The translations under genes and the position numbers were made by a program. Under the pieces are notes generated by a model. That model saw nothing but the letters and a program-made list of their open reading frames with translations. It did not search any database and was not told the DNA's origin. A stretch of DNA of 64,000 nt from an uncultured Oscillospiraceae bacterium (lineage in GTDB: Bacteria; Bacillota; Clostridia; Oscillospirales; Acutalibacteraceae). Location: the NCBI GenBank assembly GCA_959601025.1, contig CAUGOD010000003.1:1-64000 (forward strand), written 5' to 3'. Positions 45,923 through 54,758 of the stretch are shown here, piece by piece (position 1 is the stretch's first letter; every line of letters begins with the position of its first letter).

Positions 45923-46019
45923 TCGCTTCTTTCGGCCGGCATATTCTTCTTAAACGCCGTTCCCTATTCCTATAAGTCCGCGAAAGCCGTCCGTTCCTCC
46001 GGCGTATACGCTCCTGAAA

Positions 46020-46742
46020 TCAGCAGGCGGAAACCGCCCAGCCCGCCTGCCGTTCAAGCGACAGGCCAAAGCCCTCGAGCACCGATTCTATCAACGCGTG
46101 CCCCTTCCGGTTGGGGTGGATGCCGTCGGCGCAAAGCAGCTCGCCGACGTTCCGTTCGCTGAGGAACGCCTCCCGCACCCCGGCCAGCGGACAGTCGCAT
46201 TCCCTGGCTACCCGCGTCACGGCGGCGTTATACCGCTCATGCCAGCGGTAGATATGCTGGACGTCGCCCAGCCACTTCCGGATGTTTTCCCCATTCAGGT
46301 CGTTCCGGGTAAAAAAGCGGAAATACCGTTCGGCGTCGATCGGCGGCAGGGTCATCATCACTGGAAGAATCCCCTTCATTCGAACCGCTTCCACCATTTC
46401 TTTCAGGCTGGCGGAGAACAGTGCAAGGGATGTCCGAGGCTGATGCTCCTCCTCCGGACGGGCGGCTATCTCCGCCCAGTCGTAATCGCAGTCGTTGCCG
46501 CCGAATTCGATCAGCGCCGCGTCGCAGGCCATTTCCGTGCACAGGTCCCGTTTCAGGATGGCAAGACCTTTGGTCACCGTGCAGCCCATCCGGGCGCGAT
46601 TGTTCAGCGTCAGCCCCAGCCGGCGGGACGCCCGGTCGGCGCTGTTTTCATCCAGGAGCGTATAGCGGCCCTTCTCCTCGTTATAAATGACGCCCCGCAT
46701 CACGCTGTCTCCCCAGATTGTGACATGTCCTGCCATATCCAT
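46020..46742 (-). CDS. SGNH/GDSL-family hydrolase
   Basis: 240 residues, no signal peptide. The four blocks of the family are visible: IWGDSVMRG (nucleophile Ser), the Gly of the second block, FGGNDCD (oxyanion Asn) and CADGIHPNRKGH (catalytic Asp and His). It is a cytosolic esterase, deacetylase or similar; carbohydrate O-acetyl esters are a common substrate, but nothing here proves it. GGGAGGG is 6 bases before ATG. It is divergent from the DUF1836 gene. Confidence 0.85.
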   Translation of the reverse strand: MDMAGHVTIWGDSVMRGVIYNEEKGRYTLLDENSADRASRRLGLTLNNRARMGCTVTKGLAILKRDLCTEMACDAALIEFGGNDCDYDWAEIAARPEEEHQPRTSLALFSASLKEMVEAVRMKGILPVMMTLPPIDAERYFRFFTRNDLNGENIRKWLGDVQHIYRWHERYNAAVTRVARECDCPLAGVREAFLSERNVGELLCADGIHPNRKGHALIESVLEGFGLSLERQAGWAVSAC

Positions 46743-46817
46743 CCGTCGCCCTCCCTATCTTGTTTTAATAATAGGCTTCGTTCATTTTTATAACTCTGTC
46801 AGGAGCTTCAAATTTTC

Positions 46818-46846
46818 TTGCACCCCATATGGGCTTATGCTATAAT
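46818..46846 (+). promoter_or_regulatory. Promoter of the DUF1836 gene with a palindrome in the spacer
   Basis: TTGCAC (46818-46823), a 17-base spacer and consensus TATAAT (46841-46846). The spacer begins with the perfect palindrome CCCATATGGG, and TGTCG/CGACA arms flank the predicted start, so self-regulation is plausible. The leader is about 175 bases. Confidence 0.65.
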
Positions 46847-47027
46847 GTCGTTTAGAAAAATGCGACAACATTTCTCCCCCTGGAAAGCGCCGGCAGAGAA
46901 CCCGGCCGGGCGGCGCATGGTTGATAATCCCGGTTCCGCCGGATTCATTATGCCCTGTTTTATCGTTTTCATAAGCTATCCGGAATATTCCTCCATTTAT
47001 TCTTCAACAAGGAAGGGATCGGTTCCC

Positions 47028-47597
47028 ATGATGCAGCCGGAAGACAGACTGGACAACCTGAAAAAATGGATCGACAGCATGGAGCAGTACGAATCCGCGA
47101 CTTGGGAGCGGCTTCCCGAGCTCGAGTTGTATATGGATCAGGTAATTACTTTCATGAATCGTCAGCTCGAGCCGTTTTCCACCGGCGGCGAGCGGCTGCT
47201 TACCCCGAGCATGATCAACAACTATGTCAAGGACGGCGTGCTTCCCCGGCCGGAAAAGAAAAAATACAACCGGGATCATATTGCGCTGCTTTCGATGATC
47301 TGTTCCCTGAAAACCGTCCTCTCCCTGCCGGAAATCGACGCATTGATTCACGGCCTGACCGAGGGGCGGGATGTGGAAAGCCAGTATCCGGAATTTGCGG
47401 TGGCTCAGAACCAGGCGCTGGACGATGTGGTGGAGCAGATAAAAACCACGCCGGAGCAGGATGCCGAAGCCCGGTATCGGCTGGTGATACGTCTGGCCCT
47501 GGAAGCCAACGCCCGCCGTATTGCAGCCGCGCGGATTCTGGACAGCCTTGCCGAGCCCCGGAAAAAGCCGGAAAAGGAGAAAGACCGGGAAAAATAA
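47028..47597 (+). CDS. DUF1836 protein, MerR-like helix-turn-helix
   Basis: 189 residues. The longer frame begins inside the promoter, so the ATG at 47028 after AAGGAAGGG is chosen; the next codon is also ATG. LPELELYMDQVITFM, LLTPSMINNYVKDGVLPRPEKKKYNRDHI and LKTVLSLPEIDALI follow the DUF1836 pattern, whose fold is related to MerR DNA-binding domains. It is probably a transcription factor; its targets are unknown. The C-terminus is charged (KKPEKEKDREK). Confidence 0.85.
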   Translation: MMQPEDRLDNLKKWIDSMEQYESATWERLPELELYMDQVITFMNRQLEPFSTGGERLLTPSMINNYVKDGVLPRPEKKKYNRDHIALLSMICSLKTVLSLPEIDALIHGLTEGRDVESQYPEFAVAQNQALDDVVEQIKTTPEQDAEARYRLVIRLALEANARRIAAARILDSLAEPRKKPEKEKDREK

Positions 47598-47750
47598 ACG
47601 GTCTGGTCCTTTCTTTATCCGGTGACAGGAAAAGAGGAAAACGCAAGCTTCTGGCTGTTCGGCTCCAACGGATATCCCGACACGCTCTGTTTCGCCGCCG
47701 GAAATCCCGGCTGACGATTGGCCACAAAGACGCTTACGGCTCCATAATGA

Positions 47751-47816
47751 CGCAAAAATAAAAAGGAACGCACGCCGGCGGGCATTCGCCGGCGTGCGTT
47801 CCTTTTTATTTTTGCG
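47751..47816. terminator. Perfect 30-bp hairpin, bidirectional terminator
   Basis: Arms 47751-47780 and 47787-47816 are exact complements around a 6-base loop. Each outer end is A/T-rich (AAAAATAAAAAGG), so both strands get a U-run. It separates the plus-strand DUF1836 gene from the convergent minus-strand isomerase gene. Confidence 0.85.
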
Positions 47817-47846
47817 GTGGGCGCCGCTTGGCCGCGGCAGCAGGCC

Positions 47847-48395
47847 TTATTCCGGCATGTCCGGCATACGGATGATCGCCGGATCGGTGAAGATATCCTC
47901 CTCGTCCACATTCTTGGTGGAAAACTCGGACACGATACAGCCCTCCGGCCCCGCCTGGAACCAGTGCCGGGTGTTGGGGACTAGCGTGAACTGCTCACCG
48001 GGATGCAGCACGATCTCATGCCGCGCGGTGAAATACTCTTCTTTGCCGGCGGGGATTTTGGCGGCGATGTTTTCGGTCGGCTCGCCGTCCACATACACAT
48101 AAACCTCGCCGTACCGGCAGCGGAAGGTCTCCTCCTTGCCGGGATTGGTCGGGCTGAGCGGCGGATGCCGGTGCTCCGGGCAGGTCTGATAGGGGAAAAG
48201 CACCAGTTCCTTGGCGGAGCAGCGCTCGGTGCTGACATAGGTCACCAGCTGCAGCCCCATCGTATCCAGATCCCCCAGCCCCATATCGGCGATTTCCACG
48301 TTGGCCTTCTCTTCGTCGGTCAGGACGATGTGGGCGCGTTCAAAATACTCCAGCGCACGCGCGCGCGCCTCGGCGATTTTTTCTTTTGACAGCAT
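47847..48395 (-). CDS. Cupin sugar isomerase, D-lyxose ketol-isomerase-like
   Basis: 182 residues, one cupin barrel. CPEHRHPP, KEETFRCRYGEVYVYVDGE, HPGEQFTLVPNTRHWFQAGPEG cut short here, and EFSTKNVDEEDIFTDP are hallmarks of the D-lyxose isomerase family. The His, Glu and His residues bind the metal. Known members interconvert D-lyxose and D-xylulose and often D-mannose and D-fructose. It is the last gene after GH36, so its sugar may be mannose released by the GH38 enzyme nearby (inference). AAAGGA is 8 bases before the second ATG, taken as start. Confidence 0.8.
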   Translation of the reverse strand: MLSKEKIAEARARALEYFERAHIVLTDEEKANVEIADMGLGDLDTMGLQLVTYVSTERCSAKELVLFPYQTCPEHRHPPLSPTNPGKEETFRCRYGEVYVYVDGEPTENIAAKIPAGKEEYFTARHEIVLHPGEQFTLVPNTRHWFQAGPEGCIVSEFSTKNVDEEDIFTDPAIIRMPDMPE

Positions 48396-48443
48396 AAAAA
48401 CCATCCTTTCTGTATCCGGCGGAACCGCCGGCGATATGCGTTT

Positions 48444-50639
48444 TTATCGAGAGCTTTCCCCCGTCTGTTTTTCCAGCCACAGGAGCACGGCGCTGTTCTT
48501 CACAGGCAGGGTCAGCGTATACCCCTCCGCCAACTCGCTCCCGGAAAGCGGCCCTTCCGGTCCGCCCGGGAACGCGCGAACAGTATAGACCGCCTGCCGG
48601 CTCACATCCCTCAGCCGGAGGGAAACCGACGCTTCCGGCGTGTTCAGCCGCCAGACGGCGAGGAAAAGGTGCCGTCCGCCATGGCAGCTGAATTCCAGCG
48701 CCAGCGTTCCGGCGTTTTCATACTGACCGATATCCGGCGTCAGATGATACACCTGGGGATCCTGCACCAGCCGGCTGCGATAGCTCTTATACAACGCGGT
48801 TGCGCGCTGGATCAGCTTCATCTGCGCCGGCTTGAGACGGGTAACCTCCCCTCCCAGCGTCAGCCGTCCCAGCATGGAATTGATCAGGGACAGCGCCATT
48901 TGGGAGGCGTTCTGCTGCGGATGCAGCAGGCTCCAGCTCCCCATCTGGGCGGGATGCACCACCCGGCTTACGCTGTAAAAAAGGTTGGCAAGACAGCCGG
49001 GGTCTCCCTGATCCGAGATGGAAACCAGGTCGGCATAGGGCAGGATGCCGTAGTCCATCCGCATCCCGCCGCTCGCGCAGTTTTCGATCAGGATGTCGGG
49101 ATACCGGTCCCGCAGCGCGCGAAGCCAGCCTGCGTAGCCCCGTATATGGAGCAGCCCGCCGTGAGCCGGACTTCCCTCCGCGTTGTCGCAGCCGGGGAAC
49201 CAGTCGCTGTTGAAATCCAATTTGAAGTAACGGAAGCCCTCGTCATATAGCCGGCCGATGATTCCGTCCATCCGCTCCCTCGCCCGCTCGTCCGCAAAGT
49301 TAAGGAAACGGCGGTTATCGTCTTCCACCGGCCTTCCGTCCACCGTCATCAGGGGAAGGGCCGTATCCTCGAACGCGCGGGAAAGCCGTCCCACGCATTC
49401 CGGCTCCAGCCAGATGCCGGGGATCAGGCCGCTGCGCCGGATCGCGCGGGCGGCCTCCGCCAGTCCGTGCGGCCAGCGTTCCTTCGTATCCTCCCAGTCG
49501 CCCACCGTCAACCACCACGCGGAACGGGCGTCCCCCGTCCCTTTGCGGGCGTACCAGCCGGAGTCGATCACAAAGCATTCCGCCCCCATGTTCTGCGCAT
49601 AGGGAATCTGCTCCAGAACGCTTTTCTCATCGGCGTCTCCGCCGGAGGAAATGTATTCGTTATACACGACGGGCATGGTTTTCAGCACATCGTTCCTCCG
49701 CAGAAAAACCTGCAGCTGATGGGTATGCAGCGCGTTCATCGCCTCATCCAGCCCGCCCCGCGCCACCGCCAGGGTACAGGCGGGGGTCTCGAACCGTCCG
49801 CCGGGCGGGAGGGTAACATGCCAACCCGCATGACGGGTATTGCCGCAGCCTCCCTGCATGTAATAATAATGCTCTCCCTCCAGCCCGCCGGCGCTGAGTT
49901 CAAACCGCCAGGCGGCGCTGTGCTCGATCTCGACCGCCCAGGTCAGGCCGGCGGCGGGCTCTTCCACGGCAAAGGTGGGGATAAACTCCCCGCTGGACCA
50001 GGCGGAATTGCTTTCCACATGGAACGCCTTGCGGCAGCAGGAAGGATACAGTCCCAGCGACGCGAAGGACTCGCGGCGGTGCTCCGCCTCATAGTCCCAC
50101 TGGGAGGGGAAGGAATGCAGATACAGCTCATCCAAGCCTTCCGCCTTGGAAAGCGCCTTCGGAAGAGCCTTTCCGAGGTAGGGAAAATTATGCATGGTAA
50201 AGGAGGAAACATGGTTGAGCTTCAGCGGCTCCCGCCCGCCGTTGCGGACCACCGTAAAACGGGAAAGGCCGGGGGAACGATCACAGGTTCGGTAATGCAG
50301 TTCCACCAGAGCGCCGGTTTTTTCATCCCGCAGGACGATCACCAGCTCCGCCGAATCCCAGTGGGTCTGCACATAATACTCCTGATAAACGGCGCGCTCA
50401 CTGGCCTGTGGCTGCAGATAGCGCGCGCCGTGGCAGTATTCCATCCCTTCGTCGTTGACGTTCAGGTATACCTCCGACGGGAGCAGCGCCCACCGGCGGC
50501 GGACTGCTTCCGCGCTCAGGGACAGGGGAGAACCCTGAGGCAGCATCCCGATATGGGCCACCTGCCGGTCAAACAAACCGATGCAATAGAGGAAGCTGTT
50601 GTTTTGTATACGCCAGATTTGTCCGTCAAAGCTGATCAT
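48444..50639 (-). CDS. GH36 alpha-galactosidase-like enzyme
   Basis: 731 residues, no signal peptide. An N-terminal beta-supersandwich precedes the barrel with FVIDSGWYA and GIWLEPECVG. The nucleophile Asp is in YFKLDFNSDW and the acid/base Asp in LVSISDQGDP, after ENCASGGMRMDYG. The latter replaces the usual RSDNTDA of classic alpha-galactosidases, so the substrate may differ. A C-terminal beta-domain closes it. It acts in the cytosol on an imported alpha-galactoside or related glycoside, downstream of alsK in the same run of genes. Confidence 0.82.
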   Translation of the reverse strand: MISFDGQIWRIQNNSFLYCIGLFDRQVAHIGMLPQGSPLSLSAEAVRRRWALLPSEVYLNVNDEGMEYCHGARYLQPQASERAVYQEYYVQTHWDSAELVIVLRDEKTGALVELHYRTCDRSPGLSRFTVVRNGGREPLKLNHVSSFTMHNFPYLGKALPKALSKAEGLDELYLHSFPSQWDYEAEHRRESFASLGLYPSCCRKAFHVESNSAWSSGEFIPTFAVEEPAAGLTWAVEIEHSAAWRFELSAGGLEGEHYYYMQGGCGNTRHAGWHVTLPPGGRFETPACTLAVARGGLDEAMNALHTHQLQVFLRRNDVLKTMPVVYNEYISSGGDADEKSVLEQIPYAQNMGAECFVIDSGWYARKGTGDARSAWWLTVGDWEDTKERWPHGLAEAARAIRRSGLIPGIWLEPECVGRLSRAFEDTALPLMTVDGRPVEDDNRRFLNFADERARERMDGIIGRLYDEGFRYFKLDFNSDWFPGCDNAEGSPAHGGLLHIRGYAGWLRALRDRYPDILIENCASGGMRMDYGILPYADLVSISDQGDPGCLANLFYSVSRVVHPAQMGSWSLLHPQQNASQMALSLINSMLGRLTLGGEVTRLKPAQMKLIQRATALYKSYRSRLVQDPQVYHLTPDIGQYENAGTLALEFSCHGGRHLFLAVWRLNTPEASVSLRLRDVSRQAVYTVRAFPGGPEGPLSGSELAEGYTLTLPVKNSAVLLWLEKQTGESSR

Positions 50640-50714
50640 GGCCTCGTTCTCCCCCGCTGCTCTCCCATTTTCCGTGCTTCGCCCCGGCTACCCTTTCACG
50701 CGGTCTAGAGCGTG

Positions 50715-51662
50715 TCAGGCCCGCTTTTGCTGAATGGCGGAAGTTTTATTCACCTTTTCACGCGTCGCGAAACCATAAATGCCCGCGCCGATCACGCCGT
50801 TCTCCTGCGCCGCCTCGGAATACAGGATCACCAGGTTATCCGCCGGATACGGCTTGCGGGAATGCCGGTAAATATCCGCTTCCAGCCGGGCGACCGGGAA
50901 CGCTTCCATCTGCAGAATGCCGCCGCCCAGCACGATATAGTCCGGATCGAAAATATTAATTTCCGTGGCAATTGGAATGGAAAGATACTCAATATATTCC
51001 TCGATCAGCGGATGATCGGCGTATTTGGTGAAAACCTTGCCGATCTCCACATCCGGGAATTTCGTAGCTACCAGCTCCTCCAGGTACCGGCCGGAGGCGC
51101 GAATCTCGATGCACGCTTCGTTTCCGCAGCCGCAGCGCCCGCGTTGGCCGACCATAGGGATATGCCCCAGTTCGCCGGCCACGCCGTTTTTTCCCAACAG
51201 GATGTCCCCGTTCACATAAACGGCATTCCCGAAGCCGGTTCCGATATAACAGCCCAGAGCCACGCAGCCGTTGCTGATGTGAAACTGGCTCAGGTCACGG
51301 TAAAACAGCATGTTCACGTCGCGGTTGATATACACCGGCAGTTTCAGCCGCTTTTCCAGGATATCGGCGATCGGGATATTGTTCAGCCCTTCGATATTCG
51401 GGGTGGACAGGACCACACGCCGGGCCTTGTCGATGGTGGACGGAAGCCCCACCGAAACGCCGACGATTTCAAAATCCTCTCTATGCTCCTCGAGATACAC
51501 CTCTATCCGGTCCGCCAGACTTTCAACGAACCCTTTTCCTTCCGTCCGCATAGCCTGAGTGTTGATGATCCGAAAGCTATACAGTGTATTCTCTTTATCC
51601 ACCAGGCCGGCACGGACGTTGGTGCCGCCGATGTCCATACCCATAATACATGTCGGTCGCAT
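50715..51662 (-). CDS. alsK: ROK-family sugar kinase, D-allose kinase-like
   Basis: 315 residues. MGMDIGGTNVRAG is the ATP phosphate loop, ELGHIPMVGQRGRCGCGNEACIE cut here at CGCGNEACIE is the ROK zinc motif, and NIFDPDYIVLGGGILQMEAFP closely follows E. coli AlsK (INLFDPDAVILGGG, DMPAFP), as does VLSTPN. It phosphorylates C6 of a hexose. D-allose is the AlsK substrate; D-allulose is an alternative here because no allose 6-phosphate isomerase gene is seen. It is downstream of alsE with a 255-base gap that holds no gene. GGGAGG is 11 bases before ATG. Confidence 0.78.
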   Translation of the reverse strand: MRPTCIMGMDIGGTNVRAGLVDKENTLYSFRIINTQAMRTEGKGFVESLADRIEVYLEEHREDFEIVGVSVGLPSTIDKARRVVLSTPNIEGLNNIPIADILEKRLKLPVYINRDVNMLFYRDLSQFHISNGCVALGCYIGTGFGNAVYVNGDILLGKNGVAGELGHIPMVGQRGRCGCGNEACIEIRASGRYLEELVATKFPDVEIGKVFTKYADHPLIEEYIEYLSIPIATEINIFDPDYIVLGGGILQMEAFPVARLEADIYRHSRKPYPADNLVILYSEAAQENGVIGAGIYGFATREKVNKTSAIQQKRA

Positions 51663-51917
51663 AGCTGGAAATGCCTCCCTTATTCTTGATTGCCCACGGT
51701 CGCCGCAGCTTGCTTCGGCGGCCCGTCATTCCCCGTTTCCCGATCCAGTGAAGGGAATACCGGGGAGGGGTAAATCAGCCCTTTTCTCCTCTTTTTCTCT
51801 ATCTTTGCTTTTCCTTACCTGTCACGCCGTCCATACGGCGGCGGACAGCACCCTGTTCCCGGCGACGCTCAGCGCGCCGTCCGTTCCATTCGGCCTTTCC
51901 TTGACCACTCCGTATGT

Positions 51918-52655
51918 TTACAGGCGGTATCCGGTCTCCCGGGAAAAGTTTTCATATAAGAGATCCGCCGCCCGGCTGAGATCGGGATCCATGGCGAACA
52001 GACCGGTATTGCCGACCACATACGCCTCGGCGCCCGCTTCGTCCATCGCCTTAAAATTGGCGGCGTTGCAGGCGCCGTCCACCTGGATGACATAATGCAG
52101 GCCCCGTTCCTCCCGAATACGGACCGCCTCGCGGATCTTTTCCAGCATCTCCGGCACGAATTTGCCGCCGGAGTACCCCACGTCCACCGTCATGATGGTC
52201 AGCAGATCGATGTGATTTAAATAATAGGATACCGCGCTCAACGGGGTGGCCGGATTCAGCACCACGCCCATCTGGCAGCCGGCCGATTTCACCTTATCGA
52301 TGGTTCGGAACGCGTCCACGTTAATGGTTTCCGCATGGGGAGAAATCACTCCCGCGCCGCAGGCGATCAGCTGGTCGATATAATCCCCAGGGTATTCCAC
52401 CATCAGGTGGACGTCGATCGGATGCTTCGCCACCGAGGCGCACACCTTGACAAAATCCGGAGACAGCGTAATATTTTTGCAGAAGTGGCCGTCCATGATA
52501 TCCACATGATACATCTGGATCCGCTCGTTGAGGACGCGGAACTGCTCTTTCATTTCCAGCATGTTCATGCACATCAGCGACGCCGAAAAAATCGGCGGCT
52601 TTTTCTCTTTTCCAGCTTTCCTCGGCATACCTGCCGGCTCCATCGTACGGTTCAT
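51918..52655 (-). CDS. alsE: D-allulose-6-phosphate 3-epimerase
   Basis: 245 residues from ATG at 52655, 9 bases after AGAGG; a TTG at 52679 is the longer option. It is a ribulose-phosphate epimerase-type barrel. SASLMCMNML, HVDIMDGHFCKNITLSPDFV, DVHLMVEYPGDYIDQL and ISPHAETINVDAFRTID track E. coli AlsE closely, including the SLMCM and ETIN-AFR motifs that set it apart from Rpe. It converts allulose 6-phosphate to fructose 6-phosphate. About 20 extra N-terminal residues are rich in Lys and Pro. Confidence 0.82.
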   Translation of the reverse strand: MNRTMEPAGMPRKAGKEKKPPIFSASLMCMNMLEMKEQFRVLNERIQMYHVDIMDGHFCKNITLSPDFVKVCASVAKHPIDVHLMVEYPGDYIDQLIACGAGVISPHAETINVDAFRTIDKVKSAGCQMGVVLNPATPLSAVSYYLNHIDLLTIMTVDVGYSGGKFVPEMLEKIREAVRIREERGLHYVIQVDGACNAANFKAMDEAGAEAYVVGNTGLFAMDPDLSRAADLLYENFSRETGYRL

Positions 52656-52704
52656 CGGTTGCATCCTCTCTTTATTCAATCAAGACTCTTTACCCTCCAT
52701 GTAC

Positions 52705-52753
52705 AAAAGATAACGCGGTTATTCGGGGCGGAAAATCCGCCGTCTGCGTTATC
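52705..52753 (-). terminator. Hairpin terminator or attenuator upstream of alsE
   Basis: GATAACGC pairs with GCGTTATC and an inner GGCGG/CCGCC stem; TTTTG follows on the minus strand. It lies 50 bases before alsE and 500 bases after the lacI gene, so it may end the lacI transcript or attenuate alsE. Confidence 0.55.
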
Positions 52754-53064
52754 CTCACTGCCGGGCCGGCGCCCGCCGAGGACGAGAACGCCGTCCGGCC
52801 CTGTTTTGGCCGCCGACAGGCATGCTGCCCTTTGTATTCAGAGGGTATGCTCGAAACATACGCGGCATTTTCTGCGCTCGACGCCTTTTCTTGCCGCCGT
52901 TTCCTGCCCGGCGTCTTTCTCCCCTGCCGATTCGGAGAAAAAATCGGAAAGCGCGGTGGCGCGTAACCATTTCCTCCATCCTCAATCCGTTTTTCACCTG
53001 CCGGCCGCCGCGAAAAAACCTCCTCGATTCCTCGGCCGGAGACGGCGGCGGGAAACAGAAGCGC

Positions 53065-53076
53065 GTAAACGTTTAC
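53065..53076. promoter_or_regulatory. LacI-type operator palindrome
   Basis: GTAAACGTTTAC is a perfect 12-bp palindrome with a central CG, as in LacI-family sites. It is the best copy of a motif found five more times between 54296 and 62078. It lies upstream of alsE, alsK, GH36 and the isomerase. Confidence 0.6.
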
Positions 53077-53139
53077 TCTTCCGGCACGAAAATGCAGAAC
53101 ATCGGTTTTTCCGTGCTCTGCGACCTGAATTTTCCTGCT

Positions 53140-53194
53140 TCGTTCTTCCTGGACTTTTCCTGGTTTCTTCCTAGTCTCTTCCCGGTCTCTTCCC
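53140..53194. repeat. Imperfect 11-bp tandem repeat array after lacI
   Basis: Five units of 11 bases on the plus strand (TCGTTCTTCCT, GGACTTTTCCT, GGTTTCTTCCT, AGTCTCTTCCC, GGTCTCTTCCC). In the lacI message they read as a purine-rich GGGAAGAGACC series starting 66 bases after the stop. Confidence 0.6.
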
Positions 53195-53260
53195 GATCCA
53201 AAACTAGTCCCAAAAGAATCCGGAGACCGGCACAGCTGGAATAACCATAATGGAGAAAGA

Positions 53261-54265
53261 TCAGGTGGATTGACGTTTCACCAGATAAACCGGAACCACA
53301 TTTTCACGGTTCTTGACCGGTTTGCTCTGTACCATCTGCAACAGCGATTTGACCGCCGTCTGCCCGATGATGTCCACCTGCTGATGCACCGTCGTAATCG
53401 GCAGGGCGTTAAACTCAGCGACGGAAATATCGTCAAAGCCGACGATTTTCACCTGCTCCGGTACCCGTACGCGATGAGTGACCAGGGCGACATAGGCGCC
53501 CAGCGCCAGCCAGTCGGTGGTGGCGAAAACGCCGTCGAACGCCATCCCGTCCTCAAGCAGCGCAGTGATCTTGTCGTGGGCGCTCCGGAAGTCAATGCGG
53601 TCAAGATCGATGATATATTTTTCATCGTAGGGAATGCGATAATCCGCATGTGCGCCGATATACCCATCGACACGTTCCTCCTGGCTGGAGAGACGGCGAC
53701 GATCAGTCAGCATTAGAATCCGGCGGCAACCTTTTTCCAGCAGCTCCCGGGTGGCGATATAGCCGCCCTGGCGGTTATCCGATTCGATCATCACAAACTT
53801 TTCGGTATTCCGGGTGCGGTTCGGGACGCGGTCGATAAACACGGTGGGGATGTCGGCCAGCTCCTTGTAGTCGCTGTTGTACCCGCCGCTTATGTAGATG
53901 AGCCCGCTGACGTTCTGCATTTTGAGCATCTGGAGATATTTCTGCTCAATCTCCACGTTCTCGTTGGTATTGCAGATAAACGAGGAATAGCCGGATGCGA
54001 ACAGGGCGGACTCCAGCTCATGCACCAGCTTCACAAAAAATTCGTTGGTGATGTCCGGCACAATGATGCCAATGTTGTCCATCCGGTGGGTCCGCAGCCC
54101 CTTGGCGACCATGCTGGGCACATAATGGTGCTCTTTAATAATCGCCTTGACCTTTTCCTCCGTCTCCTTGGAATACCGGCCGTTTCCGTTGATGATCCGG
54201 GAAACCGTCGCAATGGAAACCCCGGACATTGCCGAAATATCTTTTATCGACAAATTCTTTTTCAA
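53261..54265 (-). CDS. LacI-family regulator of the second carbohydrate region
   Basis: 334 residues from a TTG 9 bases after GGAGG; the GTG at 54274 is too close to that site. The helix-turn-helix is SIKDISAMSGVSIATVSRIING and the hinge VPSMVAKGLRTHRMDNIGIIVPD (each quoted in part); the effector domain has IVGFDDISVAEF. It probably binds the GTAAACGTTTAC-type sites around it. One of them covers its own predicted start point, so it likely represses itself. The sugar effector is unknown. Confidence 0.88.
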   Translation of the reverse strand: MKKNLSIKDISAMSGVSIATVSRIINGNGRYSKETEEKVKAIIKEHHYVPSMVAKGLRTHRMDNIGIIVPDITNEFFVKLVHELESALFASGYSSFICNTNENVEIEQKYLQMLKMQNVSGLIYISGGYNSDYKELADIPTVFIDRVPNRTRNTEKFVMIESDNRQGGYIATRELLEKGCRRILMLTDRRRLSSQEERVDGYIGAHADYRIPYDEKYIIDLDRIDFRSAHDKITALLEDGMAFDGVFATTDWLALGAYVALVTHRVRVPEQVKIVGFDDISVAEFNALPITTVHQQVDIIGQTAVKSLLQMVQSKPVKNRENVVPVYLVKRQST

Positions 54266-54295
54266 GATTTCCACCCTCCGTCGAGCAAACGATGA

Positions 54296-54307
54296 GTAAT
54301 CGTTTAC
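54296..54307. promoter_or_regulatory. Operator at the lacI promoter
   Basis: GTAATCGTTTAC covers the predicted transcription start (near 54304) of the lacI gene, 4 bases downstream of the -10. Repression by the gene product is the simplest reading. Confidence 0.65.
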
Positions 54308-54310
54308 CTT

Positions 54311-54339
54311 ATTTTATAACAAAAAAAAGAAAATGTCAA
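54311..54339 (-). promoter_or_regulatory. Proximal promoter of the second lacI
   Basis: TTGACA (54334-54339), a T-rich 17-base spacer and TAAAAT (54311-54316) on the minus strand. Confidence 0.75.
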
Positions 54340-54474
54340 TGAAAACGCTAAACAAAAGCGACGAAAAAACCGCTTATTCTTTCGTCACAAATTCCATTCG
54401 CCCATTTGGCTTTTTGCCAAGGGAAAACTATTACGCAGCCGGTCTTGAATGGAAAACTGCAGGAATATATGGAT

Positions 54475-54503
54475 ATTATACTTGAAATACTTTCAAAAAA
54501 CAA
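54475..54503 (-). promoter_or_regulatory. Possible distal promoter of the second lacI
   Basis: TTGTTT (54498-54503), a 17-base spacer and TATAAT (54475-54480). The spacer contains the inverted repeat TTGAAA-GTA-TTTCAA, so it may be a regulated promoter. No gene other than lacI lies downstream. Confidence 0.5.
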
Positions 54504-54579
54504 GAGTAAATTTTGTGAAAAGTTCCGCGAATACTGGATAAATAAACAAAAAAATTGCCCAATGAATTTTGTCACAGAG

Positions 54580-54591
54580 GAAAACGTTTAC
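54580..54591. promoter_or_regulatory. Operator-like site upstream of lacI
   Basis: GAAAACGTTTAC, one mismatch from the palindrome at 53065. It lies upstream of both predicted lacI promoters, 280 bases from the proximal site, so looping between them is possible. Confidence 0.5.
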
Positions 54592-54603
54592 ACCTGCGGA
54601 ACA

Positions 54604-54625
54604 GGTTAAATTGGTTAATTTAACC
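54604..54625. repeat. 22-base palindrome GGTTAAATT-GGTT-AATTTAACC
   Basis: A perfect 9-bp inverted repeat with a 4-base spacer, 13 bases from the operator-like site at 54580. It has no U-run, so a protein-binding site is more likely than a terminator. Confidence 0.45.
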
Positions 54626-54686
54626 GGAATTTGGGCTGTTTGTGGTTCACACTGAAAAACGCTTTGCATAGCAGGAAGCCGGCAAA

Positions 54687-54742
54687 ATACAAAACGGGCT
54701 TCCCCGCCGATTCCGTCTCAAGGGACCGGCGGGAACACCCGT
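54687..54742 (-). terminator. Intrinsic terminator after the GH38 gene
   Basis: ACGGG and TTCCCCGCCG pair with CGGCGGGAA and CCCGT across a one- or two-base bulge; TTTTG follows on the minus strand. It lies about 20 bases after the GH38 stop. Confidence 0.8.
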
Positions 54743-54758
54743 CTTTTTTCCGTCCGGC

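Larger units (their letters stand above)
52754..53260. other. 500-base gap between lacI and alsE without a supported gene
   Basis: Open frames here lack ribosome sites and family features. The stretch holds an operator-like palindrome (53065-53076), an 11-base repeat array (53140-53194) and the hairpin at 52705-52753. A promoter for alsE should be present but no clear -35/-10 pair was found. Confidence 0.45.
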
